DNA of 64,000 nt, taken from Oikopleura dioica. Its lineage: Eukaryota > Chordata > Appendicularia > Copelata > Oikopleuridae. This document shows positions 55,940-64,000 of the stretch, piece after piece; within the stretch, counting starts at the first letter, position 1, and each line of letters opens with the position of its first letter. The position numbers were made by a program, and so were the translations under genes. The stretch spans positions 8,874,501 to 8,938,500 of the forward strand of contig OU015568.1 in assembly GCA_907165135.1 (NCBI GenBank), written 5' to 3'. The notes below the pieces were generated by a model that worked only from the letters and a program-made list of their open reading frames with translations, made no database searches and was not told where the DNA came from.

Positions 55940-57350
55940 ATGGCGAATCTAGTGAGAACAGCTCTTTGCGGACTTGATGGAGTATTGAAGTACATGAAGT
56001 TCTCGCCTTGTTATTTGATGGCGAAGCGCGATTTTAAACCTATCACAACGGATTTGTCCGAAAAATCGATTTTGATCACCGGAGGCAACTCTGGAATTGG
56101 TCTTGAAGCAGCTGTCAAACTTGCTAGAGTAAGTTAACAATGTCTTTAGAATGAAATAAAGTTCTCGTTCTAGCTCGGTGCAAATGTCCACATTGCTTGC
56201 CGAAACGAGTCGCGAGGTAGCGCTGCAGTCGACGAAATCGTCTCAAGAGCAAATGTTTCAAAAGAAAAAGTGCAGCTCCACCTGCTCGATGTTTCCGAAT
56301 GCAAAGATGTTCATAAGTTCGCGGCGGATTTTTCAAAAATGCTCAAGGAAAATGAAGAGAAACTGTATTGTCTGGTGAACAACGCAGGTGGAATAATCAA
56401 CGAAAGGAAGAAGAATAGCCAGGGCTATGAGGTAAATGCGCAATTATTTTGATGATTTTCGCTTTGATTCTTTTTTGGAAAAAACTGAATCTCATGGGTA
56501 CGAGAATATTAAATGTTGGAATAGAAATTAGATTATGAAACACGTTTTTCCGTCGAAATCAAAGACTGGACATGATTCAATGGTAGAACAGATTATGAAA
56601 CTGATGAAAATTCTCTCTAAATTTAAGGATGAGTGATGACTCAACAATTATTTTGATAGAAAGTCATCATCCTTCAATCCGGAGGATATTTCGATCTATA
56701 ACATAACGCTACTCGGTATCGTGAAAGATTCTTTATAAAATTGTAGATGAATTTCGCCACGAACACTCTGGGAATGTACATCCTTACAAAGAGCCTTCTC
56801 TCCTCAAATGCCCTTTCTGCTGGTTCCCGTGTTTTTTCTACAACTTCCAGCTCGATGATGATCGTGCCTTGTGTAACTGAAGATCTCAACTTTGAAAAAG
56901 GAAGTTTTGATAAAAACGGAATCAATGCTTACGCCTTCGCTTGCACACAAAAACGCCATCAAGTTATTCTCACTGATGTTTGGGCTGCGCAATATCCTGA
57001 CATTTACTTCTGTACCGGACACCCAGGCTACTGTAACACCAAGGCAGCGAAGGACACGCCGTTTTATACTGTCCCCGGAGAGTTTATTTACAATTTGGGA
57101 GCTAAAGCCATTCGAAGGTACGAGTCATATTTTCTTTTTCTATCTAATGTCTGTCTCTAGCCCTGAAGAATCATCTGACTGTATTTTCTTCGCCGCCGCC
57201 GCTGACAAATCTGACCTTGCCCCGTCTGGAACATATTACACCGACCGAAAACCCGCGGCAAAGCACTATTTTGGAACTCAGGAAACTGAGGCCGATCGAC
57301 AAAAACTCGTTGCGATATTGGATGATATTTACGAATCTACTAAAGAATAA
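55940..57350 (+). CDS. DHRS12-like short-chain dehydrogenase, copy 1
   Basis: Exons 55940-56128, 56174-56431, 56747-57117 and 57161-57350. An N-terminal extension precedes the dinucleotide-binding TGGNSGIG; then HIACR, LDVSE, NNAGG, NTLGMYIL and the C-terminal HPGY and TDRKP blocks typical of DHRS12. In the active site the Ser-rich strand is present (STTSSSM), but the YxxxK motif reads ACTQK, so the catalytic Tyr is missing at its normal spacing (a Tyr lies a few residues earlier). It may be a pseudo-enzyme. The downstream copy keeps YAKHK. The ATG follows a 3' splice site (atcag|AGAGAATGG). Confidence 0.82.
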
Positions 57351-57527
57351 TTCACTATTTCACTGTCTTGCCATCTTTAGCACAACATAACTCAACATTT
57401 AAAACAAATTTCTAACTGATAAGTCTTAATCTTTCTTCATTTCCGAAATCACATGTTTCCAAGTTAAAGAATGTTTTGGTCCTTCAAATCGCTGATTCTT
57501 CCCTGTTTTCTACTCTATTTCTTTCAG

Positions 57528-58798
57528 ATGTCTTGGTTCCGCGCGCTCAGTTTCGGGATAAAAGGATATTGTGATTTTACGCGACCCGCATTTATCAAAG
57601 CGCAGAAAACTTTCAAACCCCTCCAGGATGATTTAACAGGCAAAGTTGTCGTCATTACTGGCGGAAACTCGGGCATTGGATTCGAAGCGGCTATTAAACT
57701 CGCTAAGGTGAGGGATAGAATTTCCATTCCCCGATTTACGTCTGTATTAGATGGGTGCAGAAGTCCACATTGCCTGTAGGTCTCCCGAGCGAGGCCAGAA
57801 AGCCCTGGACGAAATTATTTCCCGAGCTCAAGTTTCCGCCGACAACGTTAAGCTCCACATCTTGGATGTTTCCAAATCGGACACTGTTCATACATTTGTG
57901 AATGACTTCACCGAACACCTTGGAGGACGGAAACTGTACGCTCTGGTGAACAATGCAGGCTGTATGGTAGACCGTGCAGAGAACTTGTTCGGGTATGAAA
58001 TCAACTTTGCGACGAATACACTTGGAATGTACATTTTGACGAAGGGATTTATCGAAACACAAGCGCTTGCGGAGGGATCGAGAGTTGTCACAGTAACATC
58101 GGGAGGAATGTATAGCCAGGCGTTGGAGCTTGAAGACATGCAGTGGAAAAAGTCTGGGTTTGATGCGACCAAAGCTTATGCCAAGCATAAACGACAACAA
58201 GTAGTCATTACAGGTAAAGCCACTAGAACCCGAGCTCTAGGTCATGATTTATTCAGTAGGCTACAGACCTTAGGTATTAGCATCATCTTTCACGACTCAC
58301 ATAAAAATGATGGTCAATTCAGCATCAAAATTGACGCTAATAATAGCAAAAATATTTCTATTATGATAATGGAATGATAATAACCAATTGTGTCTCTTTC
58401 TCTCAGATTGTCAAAATTATATTCAGATGTCTGGGCGAAGAAGCATCCATCGATACAGTTTTTGACGACGCATCCTGGTTGGGCGGATACTCCTGCGCTC
58501 AGAGGGGCAATGCCAGATTTCCATGAAAAGATGAAGGATAAGCTCAGAACGTAAGCTCCATTATTTGCTGTCTTTCTTTCAATATCTTTTCAGGGCAGAA
58601 GAAGGGGCTGATTGCATCGTTCACGGAGTAGCGTCAAAACCAGAAGACCTTGGGCCAAACGGCAGCTTTTACACAGACAGAAAGGCGGCCAGTAAACACC
58701 TAACTCTGGCATTTACTCAAGAATCATCAGCAGATGCGTCTCGTCTAGAAGAGCTTTTAGATGAAATGTATGAACGGACGAAGAAATCACCATCATAA
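57528..58798 (+). CDS. DHRS12: DHRS12-like short-chain dehydrogenase, copy 2
   Basis: Exons 57528-57707, 57751-58213, 58427-58550 and 58594-58798. ATG 57528 follows directly after ctttcag; the open frame upstream is leader. Motifs: TGGNSGIG, HIACRSPERG, LDVSKSD, NNAGCMVDR, NTLGMYILTKG, Ser in VTSGGM, YAKHK (YxxxK complete), THPGWADTPALRG and YTDRKAASKHL. Closest to vertebrate DHRS12, whose substrate is unknown. It lies 178 bp after copy 1 and is clearly a tandem duplicate. Confidence 0.88.
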
Positions 58799-59042
58799 TT
58801 GAGCTAAATGAAATTCCGTCTCGTTGAGAACTTCTATTGCTGATGAAAAAAGCTCTTGATCATTCCGATTCTATCAAATAAAATATATAAATAACTTCTT
58901 TTCCTGACAAAATAATACACAGATAATACCAAAAAATATGATTTTATTATGCTGCTAAAGTCACTCTACGTAGATTAATTATTTCCTCTGAATAATAATT
59001 ATGCATGTTGTAAGCTTCTTTCTCAATTTTATCTCCTGCAGA

Positions 59043-59708
59043 ATGAACAGACTATCAGTGCGCAAATTCGGCCTGACATCTCTTCTTGAGCGAAACGATA
59101 GGAGGAGATTCAAGGTATCGATCAATTTATTTCCGTCATTTTTTTATTGCTTTGCCTAATTAAGTATTATTACAACAACAGATTTGGGTACAAGAGGCAC
59201 TGGGATTTCCGTGGATATTATTACCTTGACGAAATCGACAAGATTGTGCCTCTCGATGATAAGGCTCCGCGATCGCATACGATTGACGCAGATTGGAGGA
59301 TTCGAAACAAATGGCCTCAGGTATAGGAATCCCTCAATATTCTAGTGCTAAAAGAGAGCTTTAGATGCCGCAAGGAAAGTGGGAAATGAACGAAGACAAG
59401 AAGCGACGGCTAGTAGAGTACCCTGAAATTCATCCTGCTTTGGATTCAAGAGTCCCGCAATTTTCTTTTGTTGATGGTCGAATTCCAGAGCCACCAAGTA
59501 AGAACTTCATCAAGAAATTTATATAACGGGGCTATTTATAGGAGAAACGCAAATCGACGCTGAAAAGAATCGAATTCTCGTCCGTCAAATCGTAGAAATG
59601 ATGAAAGAACTCAAGAACGAAAAGAAATCACATGAAGAGAACGATTCTAGCGCAGCTTCTTTTCAACCAAAATTATCTCAAAAAGGAGAACGCCCGCCTC
59701 CTGTTTGA
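59043..59708 (+). CDS. Unidentified four-exon protein, possibly mitochondrial
   Basis: Exons 59043-59115, 59195-59320, 59365-59497 and 59542-59708; about 165 residues. The ATG follows an acceptor (cctgcag|AATG). The N-terminus is basic (MNRLSVRKFGLTSLLERNDRR). A Trp/Tyr-rich core follows (RHWDFRGYYYLDEID, WRIRNKWPQM), then a helical tail ending KGERPPPV. The plan resembles small mitochondrial ribosomal proteins, but no specific match is recognised. TRDMT1 starts 82 bp downstream, so they are probably co-transcribed. Confidence 0.65.
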
Positions 59709-59789
59709 GATTTTTCGATTAAATTAATTTTATTGTAATTTGCAAATGTCGTTCTGGAAAGGCATAAATTATCCTTCCATCATTTCAGA

Positions 59790-61494
59790 ATGCCTGATTT
59801 GAAAGTCGTAGAGCTCTTCTGTGGCATCGGTGGTTTCCATGCGGCCTTTGAGAAGGCGAAAAATGATCTCAAAGGAGCACCAACTGAAATTGAGTACAAG
59901 GTAATCTTTTCTACACGAAGAATTTATTTCTTCGATACATTAAGAAAACACTATGAATTCAATCCAAGTTATCATTTCTTCCAGGTTCTTTCTGCCATGG
60001 ATATCAACAACAACGCAACAAGCTGCTACAAGCTCAATCATATGAGCATGGAGAAAGATGTGATCAACACGGACATCAATGCAGCGCCCTGGGAGCAAAC
60101 TTCCTGTAAGATTTCTACCGAAGCCGTAAAATTTCCTTTAATTTCAGGCTACAACACTCTTGCCATGTCGCCGCCCTGTCAACCCTTTACCCGCAACGGA
60201 AAGCAAAAAGACAAAGAGGATCCGCGCACGAAGCCGCTTCTATCCATTATTGAAAAAATAAAGACCTCAAAGAAGAAATTCCTTCCCCGATATATCATCA
60301 TGGAAAACGTCAAGTTCTTCGAGAAATCTCAGACCTGCAAGGACTTACTAGCGGCGCTGGACAGTAGAAACTTTATCTACAGACAGTTTTTGATCTCACC
60401 GACGGATTTGGGGACGCCGAATCAAAGAGCGAGATATTTTCTTATTGCAAAGAGGGGAAAGCACATGAAGTTTCATTTTGATCCGTATGTCATTAATTGG
60501 AAGAAAAAGAGCACTGGCGAACCAGAAAGTAAGCGACAAAAAGTAGAAGAAGGGACAGAAGAAATAGAAAAAGACCTGTCAGATAATGAAGAGGAAATCG
60601 CCGATCATTTGAAAGCGGAAAATGAAGGTATTTCCAAAGGAGTCCGAAGATATATTTTACCCTTATTTAGCGCGAGAAATTCCAAAAGCAAGTGTCAAAA
60701 TGTACGAAAATATGGACGTTTTTGTGCGACACGATGGCCCTGACGCCAATTCACAGATTCTTGGCCTCAAAATAAAGGAGAAGATTCACTCGCTCGAGCG
60801 ATACATTCAAGATTTAGACTTTGAAGAAGAAGTCTGGAAAGAAATCTATGTTTTAACCGATCAGTTGAAAAGGAGATTCCTGAACGTTTTGGACATTGTC
60901 AGAACTTCAAGCTCGAGAAGTATTTGTTTTACCAAAGCTTACGGAAAATATGCCCAAGGTGATCTATTTGCAGAAGACTCATTCTTTAATCATGATTGTA
61001 GGAACTGGATCGATGATCGACATGATGGAAAAAGTAGACCCAAATGATCGGACAAAAGATAGAGAACCGGAAGATTTCGAGCTGAGATACTTCACAGAAA
61101 TGGAAGTTGCTGGCCTTATGGGCTTTCCCAAAGACTTTTCTTTCCCGCCAGATCTGACAACAAGACAGGTAATGTGTAATAAAGTCGGTTTACAACTCAC
61201 TCTATTTTTCCATAAAAAACTTGTTAAACAATTTGAAAAAATAAATAGGTTCTACGTTAGAGAATATTTTTATCTTCAAACAAAATAATGACTAGATGAT
61301 AACAATAAAACGTACAATGTTCTCGATTGTCTTCAAATAAAAAAAATGTTCAGCGATACGCTCTGCTTGGCAACTCGCTGAATGTAGATGTAGCAGCTGT
61401 TTTGATCAAATTAATGGTGCTCGGCGACGATGAGACGAAGTTGACTCCTGAAGAATTAGCTGAATTGAATAGACTAAAAGCAGAGTTTCAATAA
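59790..61494 (+). CDS. TRDMT1: tRNA (cytosine-5) methyltransferase Dnmt2
   Basis: Exons 59790-59900, 59985-60105, 60148-about 60630 continuing to 60958, 61002-61168 and 61354-61494. Methyltransferase motifs: I ELFCGIGGF, IV SPPCQPFTRNGKQKD (catalytic Cys), VI ENVKFFE, VIII QRARYFLIAKR, the Dnmt2-specific CFT motif in RSICFTKAYGKY, and X ALLGNSLNV. Dnmt2 methylates C38 of tRNA-Asp and others. Between motifs VIII and CFT lies a longer charged insert (EEGTEEIEKDLSDNEEE) than in vertebrates. Within it the frame shifts by one base near 60633-60640 (AAA run), so either the consensus has an extra A or a non-canonical intron is present. The ATG follows catttcag. TAF9 lies 61 bp downstream. Confidence 0.93.
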
Positions 61495-61555
61495 ATAAAT
61501 TACTGATACTGCCACTCGTGTAATTCTCTAGTTACAATATGTTCTCGTTTTTAGA

Positions 61556-62170
61556 ATGAGTGGGAACTCAAAGGGCAACAAGCTGCCGACAGATGAGCTG
61601 GCCATGCGAGCTATTTTGAAGGACATGGGAGTGACAGAATACGAAGACCGAGTCGTCCAGCAAATGCTCGAGTTCTCCTACAGGTACACGACAGAAGTAC
61701 TGGAAGAGGCAAAAGTCTACTCAAACCACGCGCGCAAGAAGCAAATCGACCTGGACGATGTGAAACTGGCCGTGTCCAATCGAGGCGATCGAACTGGTAG
61801 AATGCCTCCACGGTAGAGTATCCGCTTTGAATATCGATCGGTTCAAGTTTCCGTTTTAGAATTGATCTGCTTCAAGAAATGACAAAGTCCAAAAACTCCA
61901 CTCCACTCCCCGCAATCAAGCCTTTCTCCGGCCCTAGAATTCCGCCAGATCGTTATTGGTAAGTCAAGTTCTCCTTGTTGATTTGAAACTGATGATTTTA
62001 GCCTTACCGGAGTTACATATAAAGTGAAAGACAATGTCGAAAACGGGCCGAAGCGAAATGCAAGTTTCGAAGATGTTGCCAACGGGTGAGTAGAACCCCA
62101 TGAAATATTGTTGACTTTTGAAATTTTTAGCGATATGATGGATGTAGATGGTAGATCATTCCTTGTCTAA
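61556..62170 (+). CDS. TAF9: TFIID/SAGA subunit TAF9
   Basis: Exons 61556-61812, 61860-61958, 62003-62085 and 62131-62170. The histone fold is complete ([21 protein letters not shown], then [19 protein letters not shown]). The family's conserved region follows ([22 protein letters not shown]). The rest is short: the protein has about 158 residues and lacks the long acidic vertebrate tail. TAF9 pairs with TAF6 in TFIID and related complexes. All introns are GT-AG and 44-46 bp. The start follows gttttttag|AATG, the last recognised member of the 59043-62170 group. Confidence 0.95.
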
Positions 62171-62375
62171 AGCTCGAACAATATTCATTTACACGATCCA
62201 TATCTGGGAATTCCGCTGTACAATGTATACTGCCACTTATTCTCTACTCTTTACTATTGATTTCAATTATAAATTAGGTTATTTCAAACTTTATTAATTA
62301 TTCACGAAGTTCAGTTAAGAAGTTTTCAACTCGTGGATGGATAATTGCAGATCGCCGTCACGGGCTCTTCGACCC

Positions 62376-63081
62376 ATGAGTTTGCATTTTGGCGCGATGA
62401 GTACTGACGAGTCAGTTTATATCAGTAGAAGAGGTAACTTACAGTTTTCCTTCGTTTATTTATTTTCTCAAAAGAGGAAGAGCGGCGCCTCTTCAACGCT
62501 AAAATGGAAAAACGTCATCGCGAAAACGCACTTGAACGCGAAGAGCTGGACCGCTCTCTTGACGAGCAGCGAGAACGACTTGGTAGGATTATTTTCAGTG
62601 GCGGATACGACTTTGGAAATTCCACTTTTAGATTCAATCGGGACACTTCTTGAGCATGCTATGACGTTCATTAACGAGCACCCAACTCCCGAGACCTCTC
62701 CATGGAAAAAGAAAGAGAAACCGTCGACACCCGAAAGAAGAACACCATCACCAACGTCAGAGCCAGTTTCCCCAATAACTGTCATAAAAGGTAGCTCAAA
62801 GCTAAAGTCTAGACATTTACGCGTTTTACATTTTCTCCATCGAAGTCTTCCTAACTTATCGTTTAGTCCCTCAGGCTTCCGGTTTCGCCCGGAAAGCATC
62901 TCTTCGCCGCCCGTTGTTCCCAAAGCCAAGTAACAACAATACCACTCAACAACCCAATCTACCTCGGCCGAAACAAGAGCTCCCGCCAAAACCAACCCAT
63001 CTTACAACCATGACTCCAATTTTTTCCTCGACACCAGTTGAGACCAAGATCCGCCAAGCACCGAAAGTAACTGATCTCTAA
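62376..63081 (+). CDS. Unidentified protein: charged helix plus Pro-rich tail
   Basis: Exons 62376-62433, 62475-62582, 62632-62790 and 62867-63081, all with GT-AG borders and matching phases; about 180 residues. The start could be any of the in-frame ATGs at 62337, 62376 or 62397; an acceptor (aattgcag) just before 62351 favours the later ones. After VYISRREEERRL comes a long charged helix (EKRHRENALEREELDRSL), a short amphipathic stretch (IGTLLEHAMTFINEH) and a Ser/Pro/Thr-rich tail with PxxP motifs (RPKQELPPKPTH), suggesting SH3 binding. Function unknown. Confidence 0.6.
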
Positions 63082-64000
63082 CCTCGCTTTTTGTTTGCTT
63101 TACCTCTTCCTGATTCTAGCATTCCGTACTTCTTTTCATTGCTTTCATTTATAAATGTGTTTATTAACTGCCTATTAAAACCATCATCATCATCTTTCTC
63201 TTTAGTTTCAAAATCTACAGAATTTCTATTATCTATATTCAAAATAAACATTCTCAAAAACAAGCGACTTAGGAATGATTTCTTGTATTTACAGAGAGTC
63301 GGATAATATAAGAAATGGATCTGCAGAAAGTGTATATAAACAGGGCAAAGATAGAGATAGAGGAACAAGTCAAGAGCTCATCCGAGAGCTTGAAAACAAT
63401 GCGAAAAGAAAACCAGCTTCTGTTGCAATCTTTTACAAAAACGGCCAAGTGCCAAAGAAATAATCCAATGTCAATCATTTTCGGTGCTTTTCGTTGTCAA
63501 TTGCTCAATAGCAATATGTAAGGTAGCATTTTCGCGGTCGGAATCGTCGTCCGCGGAGCTTGATGAAAGCCTGTCGCTGCTGCCAGTTGAGGTTGACGAC
63601 GTTGTTGGAAGAGATCGGAGTGGCAACGATGGTGGCGAAAAGTTGGAAGATTGTGAAGAGGAAAAAGCATTTTGAAGTTTGTTGATAAGTTGAGGTGCTT
63701 TTTTGTTTTTGGAAATGGAAGCGAGTGATGATCATTAGTGAGAGCGCGTTTTTATATCCGATGGAACACATCAATCCGAGGCAGCGGCAGATGGCGCGCG
63801 AGGGAGCGTAATTGCCACCATTTATGGTAAAAATGATGGTACCCTTTTCCATATGTTTCGCGCTCCAGGATCATTAGCACAACCAGTGGAAAAGGGGGCA
63901 TCGAAGGTTTTTTAATGAGCCCGATTTGAATACCAATATCGAATCATTAAATATATAATGTATGGTTTCTATCGCTGATATTACCCCTTACTTCAAAAAA
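63082..64000. other. Ambiguous right edge: overlapping ORFs on both strands
   Basis: A plus-strand acceptor (gtatttacag) at about 63294 precedes a coiled-coil ORF at 63315-63521. On the minus strand a TATA box (63749-63756) points to a transcript covering 63505-63720, where all three frames are open for 50 or more codons. Coding quality cannot decide between them, so no gene is asserted. The rest is AT-rich with no feature seen. Confidence 0.4.
63749..63756 (-). promoter_or_regulatory. TATA box, minus strand
   Basis: TATAAAAA on the minus strand in the context GGATATAAAAACGCGC. Expected initiation is near 63720. The gene it serves is not resolved. Confidence 0.45.

Noticed and set aside
63505-63735. 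Possible secreted cyclic peptide precursor on the minus strand: hydrophobic leader, basic RGRRFRPRK site and a C-x4-C end (KCYLTYCY) recalling urotensin-like peptides.
   Set aside because: Its only ATG (63735) lies upstream of the start expected from the TATA box at 63749-63756, and two other frames of the same stretch are equally open, so the frame is not supported.
1-64000. CRISPR arrays, rRNA or tRNA genes.
   Set aside because: No direct-repeat array with spacers, no rRNA-like block and no convincing tRNA cloverleaf was seen on reading either strand; a tRNAscan run would be needed to exclude tRNAs fully.

Overview
The window looks like tunicate DNA, most likely the appendicularian Oikopleura dioica or a close relative (inference). 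Genes are packed 50-250 bp apart. Introns are nearly all 38-50 bp. Several introns need GA-AG, GG-AG or GC-AG borders. Many start codons sit directly behind a 3' splice site (…ag|AATG), as expected where genes are co-transcribed and resolved by spliced-leader trans-splicing. The proteins are animal and chordate-like (LTA4H, TRDMT1, TAF9, KAT6, PLEKHA8, RINT1).

Layout. 28-8237: a complete, recently inserted Ty3/gypsy-type LTR retrotransposon with a 5-bp target duplication, intact gag and pol, a -1 frameshift signal and an unusual SAP-like C-terminal extension on pol. 8334-9588 (-): a secreted LPMO-like protein with its TATA box. 10191-26063 (-): a mucin-like gene and a giant extracellular mosaic gene (TSP1, EGF, about 15 FN3, discoidin-like, CAP, CUB, Thr tracts), whose coding exon is split by a 950-bp palindromic element. 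26702-33213 (-): a PHD/extended-PHD protein with ARV1 upstream of it, then SERBP1 with POLR3K upstream of it. 34403-36672 (+): two unidentified multi-exon genes. 36854-52510 (-): a run of collinear genes (PLEKHA8, GNL2, KAT6, a small ORF, a J-protein, RINT1, a membrane glycoprotein, two coiled-coil/Lys-rich proteins and one larger unknown). Several neighbours are 10-110 bp apart and one pair overlaps; this fits one or more operons. A tiny plus-strand membrane micropeptide gene lies inside the 1-kb RINT1 intron. 52561-63081 (+): a small ORF, LTA4H with a duplicated exon pair, two tandem DHRS12-like reductases, an unidentified four-exon gene, TRDMT1 (Dnmt2), TAF9 and an unidentified gene.

Three palindromic non-coding elements (18673-19622, 27179-27921, 41411-41871) have three different target duplications (8 bp, TTAA, AATT). 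One sits in a coding exon, one in a minimal intron and one between genes. Together they show active small transposons in an otherwise very compact region.

The exon models were built by hand from reading frame, splice consensus and remembered family sequences. Junctions described as inferred need RNA evidence.
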